64,000 nucleotides of DNA from Sipunculus nudus (taxonomy: Eukaryota > Annelida > Sipuncula > Golfingiida > Sipunculidae), in NCBI GenBank assembly GCA_026874595.1, contig CM049321.1, forward strand, positions 4,767,479-4,831,478, given 5' to 3'. Below the pieces are notes generated by a model, which made no database searches, was not told the DNA's origin, and saw nothing but the letters and a program-made list of their open reading frames with translations. The position numbers and the translations under genes are program-made. Below are positions 39,301 through 53,294 of this stretch, piece after piece. Each line of letters starts with the position of its first letter. The first letter of the stretch is position 1.

Positions 39301-42300
39301 GCACAAAATTGCAACCAGGGGTTTCTGATAACGGCGGAATATCTGGCAAAGTCAATCATCATATGTTTCTCTGATGTCGGTTCACAAGGTCATACTGCGA
39401 CCTTGACTCTGAACCATTTTTACAAATCTCAGACACAAAGACGTCGTTTTTACATCGGGGGGGGGGGGAGAATGTAACAGGGCGAATTCACAGACCATGT
39501 TTTCGTCACAGTTAGGAACGCACGGTTGTTCACCGTGTACTTAGGTCAGTGCATGCGTTCCACACGAATGGCCCTTTTCAGTTAGCCCTATTCCAACTGT
39601 AGTGAAGACAATTCAAAGTCGGTAAAACAAACGCTTTTGCTTTTCAAGTTAGTGGCTCGTGGTCATTTGTTGCCATTCTGTCGTAAACCTTGCTCCGATA
39701 TGACTGCATAAAACGTTACAGGAGGCATACTTGAGTATGAGCTTTTGCTACAACCGTACATCTTGCAATCAGAACCGTCAGGCACGTGGCCGTCATGAGG
39801 GTTCTTGCTGTCATGTTCAACACAGTTTAGCCTCTATCCTCTCTTGATAGGGGTTTTTCTCTACTATATGAATAAACTGCTCGTCACACACTTTTGGCCT
39901 TGGCAGTCTGATATTCACACCCAGTTTTCCCCGTGGTGTTCCCCGTTACAAATGTAATGTTTCCCCCTGGCCGAAACACCGCCTGTTAAGGCTCACAATC
40001 GGACCTCTGGGCACACGGCCTTGTTATGGTAAACAGACACACGTGCACTGTGTTTACCAACACGCAGACCCATGATAAGGTGATAAACAGCCGTATACGA
40101 GGTACTGGGACTGTGTGGTTGATGGCTTTGCTGGAAAACTTTTGTCTGAAGCAAAAATGAACAGATACTGTGAAAGAATAGGTATAATATTGTTCCTGAT
40201 TATGCCCTTTTAAGTAAGAAATACCTGGGTCTACTGGTTACATTTTGTGCTCATTAACGAACGATCAAACGTTCCGACGAACGGACGACGGACAAAGCCC
40301 ATCATTTTAGCTCACTAGATTCATAGTGAGCCGAGCTAAATATTTTAAGTAGCATGTAATATTATAATTGAACCTGTTTTTTCGCCCTTACATAAATGAG
40401 TATTCGATATCAAACATCTCTAGCTGAATAATAACAAACAATATACAGAACTGGAAACAGCTGTCTCCATATCTCATTAAAGGCTTTCTATAACTTCTTT
40501 TGAGAAGCATTGCTTCGAACTGATTCTAAAGGGAAACATTGTGCAGGGTTATACATCTATAAGATTTATGGGTCGAAATATCCTTTCCCAGTTAGAGAAA
40601 AATGCATACTACGCCATATTGGATGAGGTTAAAGACTGAAAGTAAAGATTTTCTTATTTTCCTCATGTTGGTATTACTGAGTTTATGAAGGAATTAATGT
40701 TCTAAATGCTTGTCGCTTTCCCAAAATTATACTTATATATATATATAAATATATATATATATTTATATATATGGTTGATTGCGTTGGCCTGAATAGAAAA
40801 AGACAACAGACCATTATTCTACTTACATTGTCCTTGACGCTGGTGTCCGCCCCGTTTTTAAGGAGGACCTGGAGGATGTCCAAATTATTTTTACATATAG
40901 CTGTGAATAATGGCGGTATCTGCATCTGTAAAATATAAGCCCACTTCAACAGGTTGGTCAGTGTATATATATATTATGTATATATATTATGATAGTTGTG
41001 TCAACATTCAGTGCCATCTAAACATAAACGGCAAAACCATGGTACATTGGTTATGTATAAGAGCTGCTGTGGCCAACCTTTCACACTTTGGCATAATATG
41101 GGAGAGAGAAGAAAACAGAAAACTGCAATGACATGTGCTGCACAATTTTGTGTTACTGAAAACACATACAACTGTAAGCCATCCCCTCATTTTTACGTTA
41201 ATTTTGTATTCTGACACATACACAAGCTTCGATGAGGCAAAACCTTCAGATTCCCTATATAATTCAATATATTATTTTTTTTATTCCAACCTTTGTGATT
41301 TACTAACAATGGACCAATCTGAAAACTTTTTTTTTGGCATATTGTGATGGATGATTCAATATACTTTAAACATTGTCGTAGTCGATGTTAGGACATTAGA
41401 TCTTAATACGCTCAAAGTTTAATTGTAAGCATGTCGTTGATTTTTAGTTTTTGATTTGTAGAACTTGAATGTATATATTATGTTCATGTGAAGGTTATAA
41501 TTTTGTTTTCATATAGGATAGCTATATTGTGGCATATTTATCATTTACAACTTTATTGGTATATCGTTTTATATAATGTCATCTGTTAATTATCAAAAGC
41601 TTGCAAATTGCTTCCTAGATATAGAAGACGGAGTTGGGTTCAAATACTACGTTTCTTTCCCAAATGCAAATGCGAACGCTTAACCAGTCATTGCATTTGA
41701 ATGCAAATGCTTTCATATATTTTCATATACAAATGTGTCATTAATCACATGCAAATGCATTTAAATATTTTAAAATGCCGAAGCATAATTTTATGGGAAT
41801 AAAATTTTAGTAAATGTATTCTCTAATTCTGTAAAAACTTTTATTATGCCATTTATATAAGTTTGTACATGACGTTAACATGGCACAATTAAATGATCAA
41901 TTCTTTTGAAAACTTAACCAACAATTATGAGCAAAAACATGCTTATGTCACAAATAACTTTGTTTTTAGCTAGTTGCACACTGTAAGACTAAAAGGATGT
42001 GCTTTATCTAGAATTTAACACATAAAAACACATGCCAGTGTCACCAGGCTAGCCTTGCTAACCCCAGTGAGGCAAGCTCGAATGGCAAGATTTGTTATAT
42101 ATTTGTCTGATATATATTTGAACGATAGCTAAAATGAAGGATTTCGAGGTGTTGTTGCTGATTATTGCAGTGTAACAAATTGGCTATTATTTGCTTGGTG
42201 ACAGGTATGACCTAAGTCCTTTCTTTTAGTGACTATGTTGTATGGTTAAATACTAAATATATGACTTGTATTTGTATGACATATAATGCTTCGGTAATTC

Positions 42301-45300
42301 CTGACTAATCAGTGAGAAAATAAATCTGAATGAGTTTTATAAGTAAATAAGAGGGTTATTCTGTTCGCATCTTCTGATCTTTGTAGCCCCGAAAGTACTA
42401 TACATTCAGGAAGTTTGTATATATAAACTGTTACACAGTGGTTGAATTCCTAACTCCAGAAAGTAAGAGGCTTACACACAGAAATGGTCACATTAACTTT
42501 ATAACTGATCGCTAATGTGATAAATCATGACATAAATAAAGATGAGAAAGTAACTTAAAAGTAAATTTTACATTATTACCTTTCCCCCTGCGTTTGGGTC
42601 TGCCCCATGTTTCAATAATAGAAGCACTGCGTCTGTATTGCCCAAATCGGCGGCGCCAGAGAGAGGCCCTTGTCCATACTGCAATGCGCATTGCGTCAAT
42701 TATACCAAATATTAAAGATGCAATGTTATTTACCATTTAGCATAAATTAGATGCAGAGTATTCTAACCAGACGCACATTATATTCTTAATATTTTATCTC
42801 ATGTTATATATCTTTTACCAATTTCTGCGGGATTTCGAAAAGTTTCATTAGTAATTCTAGACTTGACATAAACATTGATGTTTCAAGAAGTAACCTTTTT
42901 CCCAAAGTTTTTTGCAGAAAGATTTCAGCACTGGTAGAAAGACGTTTCGACCGGGTTATTTAAATTCAACGTTTAATGCTGTTATATCGATTGAATAACA
43001 GGGAAAGAGATTTACCGATTGCATATTCGGGTCTGCACCATGCTCCAAAAGAATGCGGATGACATCATTGTTATTAATGTAGAGTGCAGTAAACAAGTTA
43101 CCGACAACATCCTGTAAAACATTAATGTACACTTTTAGAGGACATTCGAGTAAAATTGTGGCGGTTTTCACAAGTATTCTTATTCATAAGATGTCCGTCA
43201 CCTCTCCTTCTTCTTCTTTTTTATCGGTTAAACATTAATATCCAAAATTTATGACAGAAAAGATTGTTCTCCAGGCAAACAGTTTAAATGTGTTTTTTTA
43301 TGAAATGTAACGCCAGCGAAACATATAATCGAAATCCTGGCAGTTTAATGATTAATAACATAACCGTGTATATTTGCTTCAAGGTAGTCCTTCAAGGTTG
43401 AAGACAAGGGGAATATGGTGTTATAGATGCATATACCCCAATTTTGATATTTATAATAAATGAAACAATTAATATAACAATCTTTCACAGATAAATGATT
43501 GTAACAATATTACAAACTTTAAACAAAAGTTCCGGCGATTAGGTAAGTCGTGCCCTGATGGGAGCTTGATGTAGATTAGACGACAATGAGTAAAACATTT
43601 GCTTTAAGTTACTATTTTTTTCATGATACTTTATCTATAATTCAAAGGGCTTAAAATGTTCAGTTATTTGATGGAAGTTTCTAAATGCGATCATAAGTTC
43701 CTATCAAATTTAAGCGTTTTTAACTGACCGCTTTGTTTGGGTCCGCCCCATGATCGAGTAGAACCTTGACCGCTTCTGTCCTATTCTGGCATATGGCAAA
43801 TGCAAGAGGTCGATTCACTATCTGAAAAAAAGTATAAGTACAAAACGTTTCCAATCTGTAAAATCTCCCATCATTCCATTATGGAAACCTAAAGTGCTGA
43901 CTGACCTATCCAAATGAGGTCTCGTCTTTACCAAAATATTGCTTCAGGGCACAGACAATTTTGAAACAAAGTTTTTGCATTTACTTTAGTGCAGCGCTTT
44001 TTCACATTTTCTCGTGTTCATGCCGAGGAGATGTTATATGAAATTTCGTAAAATAAATAAAGTTTTATCTATACATAAAGTGAAACTGAAAAGTTTCTAA
44101 ACTGAATAGCTACACCGATTTCCAACCGTACGCAGCAGCTGTTGGGAATAAGTTTTATGTTCTGTCCTTGTTTAACTGATTTGCTTATGTGCAATTTTAC
44201 CCAAAACGTTATGAACAGATTTTGTTGAATTTTTGTTTACGGGTAAGATTCATCTGAGAGGAAACCAGGTGACCCATGGGTCATGACGCTCAGCTAAATT
44301 TGACATGTATACAGATGATACATGCAATAATTATTGATGTTATGATCTGGTAAAAAGTATTTGTTAAGAAGCTTTGAACAATGGGTAAAATGACTCCCAG
44401 AGTGCGAAAAACATGTTTTATTGCCTTGCCCATAGTCCTTAGAATATAGGTAACTAAAATTTTACTAAGAACTCACCGGATGCTAAGTTAGAAGTTTCTA
44501 CGTAAAACTGCTATGACTCGTGTCCATCTAATTTATATGCTACCCAAATCTTGTTGTTTGACACAGCTCATAGATTAAAGGTCACAGTTACAATATTTTG
44601 GATATCAAAGGAGACATAACAATGATCTCCTATTACATTAAGAAAGACATTTCTAGAGCTAACAGTTAAGATTTGTACCCTGTGTGACCTTTTGGGTACT
44701 CAAAAGTATGTTTTCTGCTCATATGTCTTAGAATATAGGTAACAGTGCCCTAATTTTAGGATTCAAAGGTGACTTGCCAAGATCCGCCCTAGATGTCATA
44801 TTAGAAGGTTAAAGGTCCAACAGTAAAGTTTGGTGCCACGCCTGACTGTGAAGGTGCTTACTTTAGAGTTCTTGACAAAAATACAAATTTCAACAACACT
44901 ACAAACTCGTTTATTACACGCTGAACATACAATGTCGCGTGAATTCGAGAGAGAGAGAGAGAATATGTTTACACCAGGGCGGAGAAAGTCCAGCGGCTCA
45001 TGCTATAGCGGCTCTGCACACACTCGGATCGAGCATTGATATATTAGTGGAAATAAGAGATGGAGATTTATAAAACGTCACAGTTATAATCATGTATGAT
45101 CATCAAATTTCTAATGTCACCTTATCGATCTGGTAGAACACGCGAGGGTTTGTGTCTCGTTCTGGTTTATGCTTCCTATAAACATTCCATTTACACGTGT
45201 GCAAAGATGGCACAGGGGTTGTATAAGTAGGTCAATAGTGCGCGATGAAAAAACCACACAGTTTCGAACCCACTCCGTGATTTTTTTTTTAATTTTCCCT

Positions 45301-48300
45301 TCATTTTACAAAATTGTATTTTTACTGCCAAAAAAGAAAACCCTTTTTTGCCTTTCATTAAGAACAAACTGATTCTACCAATCAATATAATTCTAAAAAT
45401 TGTATTATCTTATATTACACACAGTCATAGAGTTATTTACATACCGAGGCGACAGCATAATGCATGGATTCCATCATTGTCACCGTCAAACAAAGCCGGG
45501 AATTATACGAAAATTGCGAGTGATCAAAGTGTAACCTAATATGATCAACTCTACGGCTTATGAAATAATACTATATTATAAATTGTCTGAAAGTCATACG
45601 TCGCGTCTGCCTATGGCTATGGTGAATTCCAAAGTGCGGTTGGGATTGCCGGTATACTAAAGGGCCTACATGTTCCGCAAGTGAATGTGCGGATTGCTTT
45701 CAGAATTTTACAATTTAAATGCACTTGTTGGCGAAGGTACTTGCACTTGCATATTGCTATCTATAAATATATCAGGTATGTTAAATAACTCCAAATAAGC
45801 ACTCCAAAAAATTTGCAGCCACGTTCCGATTAGGCCTACCCTGCCGATATGTGTGTCAGGCATGAGGCACGCTAGACTGGTACCCTGCTCTATTATGGCC
45901 CTGTTCCAAGCATAGAGACAGGCGTACAACGCTATCTTAAGTACTCCCAGTTGCAACTCCTGACTTACCTGTAGACTGGTTCCAACTCTACTATGCACGC
46001 TCATACCGATTATGGTGGACGTTAACACGATCCTGGCTAATTATCCGTGAAGATTTTTTATTATAAAATTACTTTCTTTATTTATTTCTAGTTTTCAAAT
46101 ATTGAAAATGAGTTGTTGCACAAAAAAATGAATGATCGATGAATAGATAATACGATATACTGAATCTTTGATATTCCACTGTACGTGACATTGGTTTATT
46201 ATCAATATCTATTAATCTAATCATAAATGTCACACGAAATGTACAGCCAAAATTCTGGCAACGTCTCTGAGCAAACATAATGCTTATTTTTATCATTATA
46301 TAATACATACTCGAGTTGGGATCAGTCTGCCGGGAGTACCCAAGATGGCGTTGTACGCCCGTCTCTATGATTGGCCTAGAGCAGCGGTGAAATAAAAGAG
46401 CGGGGTACCAGTCTAGGTTATTGGTATATGTCTTGTGATCATCCTGTTTTTTTCGAAGGTCTAAGAGATAGAGAAAAGTACGTAAAAAATTAGAACAAAA
46501 AACAGGTGGCTCCACAAGTCTTAAGGAATTGATTCAATATGCATGGAAATAAATGGCAATCAATGCATTAGTTTTTTTTAGAAAATGGAGCTTTTGTATT
46601 TTAATTATTGAGAGGTTTTAGAGCTCAATGGAGGATATAGGTCACAGCCACCTAATGTCAGGTCTCTAAGGAGATTTTTCATGGACCTCCATGGATTTCA
46701 GTTAGAATTTAATAGGCCAAGTTGTTACGAATTGTGCCCTATTAACTGACACACGGACGGCATGACAGACGGACGGACAGACGGACGACGGACAAAGAGT
46801 AATTTCTATAGCTCAGATGACTTTCAGTCAGCTGAGCTAAATATCCATCAACATTTGGAAGTTCTTTGTAATATAATCATTTTACTTTTCATTCAAGGAC
46901 GTCGTATGGCCCAAAACCATAATTTTAACGTTAATAAGTGAATGGACTTGTTGAACCGTGACAAACATTTCCTGTGTTTCTATGTAGTTTGATTAGGATA
47001 CTGGCGGAGGCTGTGGCCTCTGATCACTTTCTAGTTTAATGTTGGGATCAATTACCTCCTTGGTGGTAGTATGAATAAATATTATAGACAATGAGATTGT
47101 GATATTAGGAATATATTTTCTTCACATATACCTTGACCATGAAATCTATCCGTCATCGATTAAACAAATATGCTTTGCAACCATTGTGATATTGTTTTAT
47201 CGCTATTTATAAAAAAAGACACATACTTTCAGGTCAGGGTCCGCTCCATGGGCCAATAACATCTGCATTGCAAAAGTATTGTTTTCTGATATGGCAAGTA
47301 CCAATGGCGTCAATATATCCTGAAAACAGTACACATAGCAACAATTTTTGAAATAATTGTTGATTATTGATACTTTGTATTTTTTTAATTCCACTTGACA
47401 TATTAGATTTATTCCTTTTAGTTTTTTCTCTCTTTTTTCACATTTGCATAAACGGGAACTAGGAGGACGCATACTGGGTTTAACTGAGCTTTTGATCAGG
47501 TCCCGGCTGAGTTATAAACAGTTTTAAAGATTGATTCAATTTTGTTTCTCTATACTCTATACTAGTGATCTGGTTTATCTTGTCTGCATCATAGTTAGAG
47601 AAATATTGCCAAACTTCCCTTTACTGCATAAGTAGATTATGATTGGCAGTTACCAAAATTACGAGCAACTTCCTTAAAACGGGGCAGATTCATTATTAAA
47701 ACTATCGAAACATGAACTAATATTTCTACATTACAAGAGACATTTACAATACATTTTAATCATTTTAAAAGTGTACGTGATAGATTACCCGGTTTTCATT
47801 GACAAAGATCGTAGTTTGGAAGTCAAACCTACTTTTATCACAATGTTGAGATCAGCTTCATATTCCAGCAGAATGCTCATGAAATCTGTTTTGTTTTGCA
47901 ATACTGCATGAAAGAGTGGGTTCATCACTGACTATAATAATAAAATATAACTTTACGTAGTACATGAACCATGATTTATAAAGATGGAACATAAGAATTA
48001 GGCAAATGCCGAAGGAATTTTATAAACTACTCGGCTATAATCGCAAATAACAACACGACTGATGATATATCGAACATACCCGTATATTGATATTAGCCCC
48101 ATAGTCCAGTAGCATTCGCACAGAATTCGTATTGTTCATATGCATAGCATGCAAGAGAGGCGGTAACCCTGACTACGAAATAAAAGAAGAAATCATGTTA
48201 CCTGAGAACCATAAAAGCATTGAAAATATGGGCAGTTTTTATCCATGTATTTAGCATTTTGGGTTAAAGGTATTTAGACAAGGTTTTTTTTTTCTCCGTA

Positions 48301-48962
48301 CAAATCTTAGTAAAGCAGTTTTAAATTGTTGATAATAATAATTCGTACTAATACAATGCCATGTAGAAGGCTCTTTTGCTATTGTTAAAATTGCTATTGT
48401 TTTGAAGGCCAGAACAACTAATGGTTTTCAAGGCATCATGTTTTTATCTATATTACTATGTTCATAAAACAAACTTCATTTACCATTATTTTCTAAAGGC
48501 GTCAGAGCTTTAAATATGTGCAAGTTCCGGTGAAAACCTTAAATCGATAATGAACATTCATCGTATAGTATTACCCTTAGTTTGAAGGTCAGTTCTGTCA
48601 TATTGGAAAACAGTTTAAAAACGAGGACAGGGTATTGGTCAACTTCTTGTGAATCCAATAGTTAAACGTCATATTATTGACTTTATTGTATGCAATCCAC
48701 TTCCACCTAATTTATCAGATCGAACAGAGTTGAAATTATACCTTATTTTGCTGAATGATCATTATACGATTATCAAAGTAGTCCAGGAGCATTGCACTTA
48801 CTACTGGTACATTTGGGTTTGCTCCGTGATCCAATAAGACATATACTGCTTCTGTATTATTTGTGTTGACAGCAGACACAAGCGGCGAGAGCCCATTCTG
48901 TAAAATATTTTGAAACAAGTTGTTAACATTTAATTTATAAATTATATCACAAAGATGACAAA

Positions 48963-49021
<59 letters not shown>

Positions 49022-52000
49022 GAAGGTAGAGTTACCCTTCGTTGTAAAGTGCTCTATGGCCTAAAGACTATGCCAGAGCGGTATAACTCTGAAGAAAAAC
49101 AACACTGTAAATTCACAACAGTCTGATTCTAACCACATACACCTGATGATCGGGTCGCATCCCGTGAAACAGACTGTTGTGAATTTACAGTGTTGTTTTT
49201 CTTCAGAGTTTCATTATGAACAACTGCATTATGAGTGCACTGATGCACTCGACCATCGTTTATTTGTTATAATCCGGTTTGTTTAGTATTGCCTTCCTGT
49301 TGGTTTAAGGAATGAGACTGACACATGTCAATAAGAAGGTAATACCGAATCAGCAGGTCTAGAATAGTTTTATAAAATGGCCACGCATGTTATCAACACA
49401 ATCACCCGTGTACAGTCACTCAATTTCCATGCTCAACTTCAGCAGAGCACATTTGCTGGCAACAGCGTACATCCAAAGTTCTAGATTGTAGTCAATATCA
49501 TCCCAGTGTGGGTGCCACTTAGCACTGGTCAGGTGCCAGGCTGATATAAGCTGTATCTACCGGCAGTGATACAAGCTAGGAATCGCATGGGTTGGGTGAG
49601 CAGTAAACGGTTGATGACATGCGTGGCTGGTTAATGAATTTCAATGTTGAAGAAAAGGCTCGGCAAAATGGACGACAAAATTATTTTTAAAGGTATATGT
49701 TTGTTTCATCAAATTCAGACTACCGGTTTACATGATATGTAGACATTTCAACATAATTTAATATTTTTAAATGTTTACTGGCCCTATAACATGTATAAAC
49801 TCGCGATTAATTGATAAAAAATTCAAACAGATTATTTATACTGCTGCCTTGAAAATTTATGCTTCAAATAAAATAACATGCATACAAACATTATTAGCTA
49901 GATGTAATTAATCATTTTAATATTATATAACATATTTCAGCAAAGGTCTACAAAATTATTTTAATATATGAAAAATTACAGGTTATGATAAATTAACTTT
50001 CAATTAGCTTTACATTTCTATTTCTCGTTTCACGGGAAAAGGCTGAATATATAGTTGCAAGGTATTTCAGGTTACATAAACATTGTCTTTTGGTAACTTA
50101 TTTGGTTGTTAATGGGTCATCAGGGCATCGTTTGATAATTTTATAGAGCCAAGATAACAGAAACAGTTTTTACAAATTATTATAAAACCTTCAAAGCAGA
50201 AAAAAGTTGGTATGATGAGGCGAGAATATACTGAGAGTAAAACATTTAAATATAGATGGGTCCTGATTTTGAATACATTTGCACTTTATATTTATTTATG
50301 AAATATAGATTACCCTCACTGTTTAATTTAATGCATACTGATTAGGGATTAAAGCACTATCAGATACGGCAGTTGGTTGCAAAATGGGAGAGCTCTCATG
50401 CCTATTTTTAATTCAATTAATGATTTCACATAGCATATTTAAATATTCCTAGATACACTCTGTTCCGGAATAAAAATTTATGACCTGTAGGAATGGTCTC
50501 TCTAAACAAGAATACTTCAACCAACCTCTCGTTGCATATTGGGATTCGCTCCATGTTTCAGTAAGATGCGGATGGCACCTGTATTATTGTTTCGCAAAGC
50601 AAGCTCAAGGGACGCCTTTCCCATCTATAAAAAAAATATTCTAAATCATGTAGATCTTACACCCCTTTGCACAGCGGTTTATATCAATGGTATTAAATTC
50701 ATTTTAAAAATTATTTCAATGCTAAATTGAACCAAGTTACTTGACGATAACTAGTTCATAAGGTTAAGGGTGTGTGTAGATCCCTATTTTCTAAAAGGTA
50801 TTGTCTTTGACTATTATAAATACGTAAGGCAAAGAAAGCAGTAAAAGCAAGAGCACCGGACGAGTGCACCATACGCCGTCGTATGTCTTGTGACAGCTTA
50901 TTAAATATGCACATATTATAGGTGAACTGAACTCACGCGAATTACTTTGTTGGTTTAATATTCACACTGAAGTTTATACTCAAAATTCATCAAATTTCTA
51001 GTTATCTTAGCAATACCACAAAGAAGAAATTAAATGAGCATTATGTATGCATTATGCCTTAAATATGAGCATTTTTTCGAGAATTAAAATCAGGTGAGAA
51101 ACTTTTTTGGTTAATATTTATACATTTATTAAGTTTCATGAAGATTCAAACAAACCATGGTGAATTGTCGTGGTGACACCTCAGTTTGCTGATTTATAAC
51201 CTCACTAAGTATGCATTTAATTTGCAGAGAATCGAATTTTGAATTAGTTATTATAGAAACAAATGCAGTAAATGTTCCTAATATATAGGGATATTCTGTG
51301 TCACTTTCGAAGTCATGGAAACGTAGTCATGCTATCGAGAAATTCAATAAGATAGTCAATGTGATGATACATGATAACATGACACTTAAGATAACGGAAG
51401 CATTTTAAATAAACATTTATAAAATGTTGGTATACTCACCGAGCCGGCTCTTTCCACGTTAGCACCATGTTCAAGAAGAACTTCAAGAATATCTGTTTTG
51501 TTGTTTAACGTGGCAATTTCTAGAAGAGTTACTCCTTTCTGAATGCAAGCAAAATGGTAAAAAAGTAATTAACATGGCTTAACTATATACAACTATATAT
51601 CTATTACAGGTTCATCTTGAAACTTCCGTGACCTTGGAAAACGAAGGTTAGTATCTCAGTGGATCTACTTTCTATGATGTTTAATCTATCTTATCCTCGC
51701 GAAACTGCCCAAAATTCAAAATGGCCGCCGATCGACATAATGATTTTCCAATCCTTTAGGTGCAATGTTGTCACATATGGATTCAAGGGTCTTGGAGATC
51801 AAGGAATTTATAGTTGATATATAATTGGTTATTATGCATATTTTGGCCTTAAAAGCCAAGTTGATCGCCAATTTCATCTTAGAAAGGGTTACCTCTCCTA
51901 TCTGTTGTGCAGTCAATAATATGCTCTATTATTATATGCTCAAAATCTAGTCTTCATTTGTTTCAGACTTATTTTGTTTATGGGGTCGAGAATTTTTTTG

Positions 52001-53246
52001 GACCTTTTTGTCGTGTACACAATATATTTCTAGTGGTCCTTTTTTACAAGGATTTGTGATTTAATATATAATATTTATATGTACTTATAGTTTTAAAAGC
52101 AGGTTTAAATGAGGGCGGAAACCATCATTGCCTGAAATCCAAGTTGGCCGCTGGCTTCTATCGTGACATTATTTTTTTCAATGGTTTGTATATAGATTCC
52201 TGGATTATTTACGTTATTTATCCAGTTGTTCATTTCTCCATGGATTTGTGCTCTGTGAAGGTTATTTTGGAAATTAAACATGGCTGTCTCATCGAGGTAG
52301 CCCATCAAATATGGGAAACATGGAGATAAACTCATCAATCTCTATACCTCCACACTCACACTTGAGGCTTAAATAGGCTGATAATCATTTTCGGTTAGCT
52401 GAGCGTAGTATTCCAGTAAAGATTTATAGAGCACAATACAAAGCTGATCAATTTTAAACAAACAGATTATCTTTTATGCTGACCACATCTTTGTATAAAT
52501 ACTGACGAAAAACTAGATCTTTATTTAAGAAATGGTTGATCAACATATTTCCACATCATTTTGAAACGTTCAAAATTTTGTTTTAAAGGGTACACTGTTT
52601 AAGCACTTGGTTAAAGTAAACGACTTATTACTAGACTAATATTAAACTACATGAAATAATGTAGAAAAAAATCGATGGCATAACAAGACAGCTAGCCTAA
52701 TCCTTTCATTGATTTATTTTGTTTATAGAAACATTTTAAAAAAAGGCATATCGTATCTTTATGGCACTGGCTATTGGGTAAAAATGAAAAAAAATCAATA
52801 AAAATATGTTATATCCGAGGGCTCTTTTTCAGATGTTACACGCACGTAGTGGGCCATGAATATAGTTATGTCATAAACGTCCTCAAGCTCAAAGACTTTT
52901 TTTCAGTTAAGTGAAGTATATGATCTGCACTAAGGAATAAAGTATTAGTTTGAAAATGAATTCATTGTTTACTCAAGTTTAACCGGTAAACTATCAATCT
53001 GAATGTAAAACGTCTTTTGTTTTATCTAAAGTAAAAAGGACGATAAAAGTATTGTTTTGATGTTTCAAAAACAAGTATATATATATATATGAAAAATCTT
53101 CTTTACTTACAGTAGTTGTAGCTTCAATATCAGCGCCTCCTTCCAAGAGTCCCTTCACTGTATCAGTGTGACCTCTACGAGCGGCTAAGTGGAGTGCTGT
53201 TAACCCGTCCTATATGAAATATTTTGCAAATAATATATATATATAT

Positions 53247-53294
<48 letters not shown>

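Larger units (their letters stand above)
32817..39950 (+). mobile_element. Ty3/gypsy LTR retrotransposon, near full length but inactivated
   Basis: About 7.1 kb with LTRs at both ends, both beginning TGTAACAGGGC and ending near CCCCGTT(C/A)CA. A G-rich polypurine tract (39456-39472) directly precedes the 3' LTR, and a possible primer-binding site (TTGGAGCCC) follows the 5' LTR. The internal order is gag, protease, RT, RNase H, integrase, as in Ty3/gypsy elements. Every region has stops or frameshifts, so it cannot move by itself. It sits in an intron of the CARD-ankyrin gene in opposite orientation. I did not find a clean target duplication. Confidence 0.88.
43822..47226 (-). other. Long intron (3.4 kb) with dispersed repeats
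   Basis: Holds a copy of a degenerate repeat family (44235-44870), an inverted repeat pair (45871-45960 and about 46310-46417), and a second repeat-family copy with an ACGGACGACGGAC tail (46615-46850). No additional ankyrin exon was seen. Confidence 0.6.
48898..50525 (-). other. Intron without further recognised genes
   Basis: Besides the (TA)n array, hairpin and hammerhead-like motif, this intron is AT-rich with no exon-like frame on either strand. Confidence 0.6.

Noticed and set aside
45708-46515. Two minus-strand frames of 106 and 145 codons
   Set aside because: They coincide with an inverted repeat and dispersed-repeat sequence and have no recognisable protein features.
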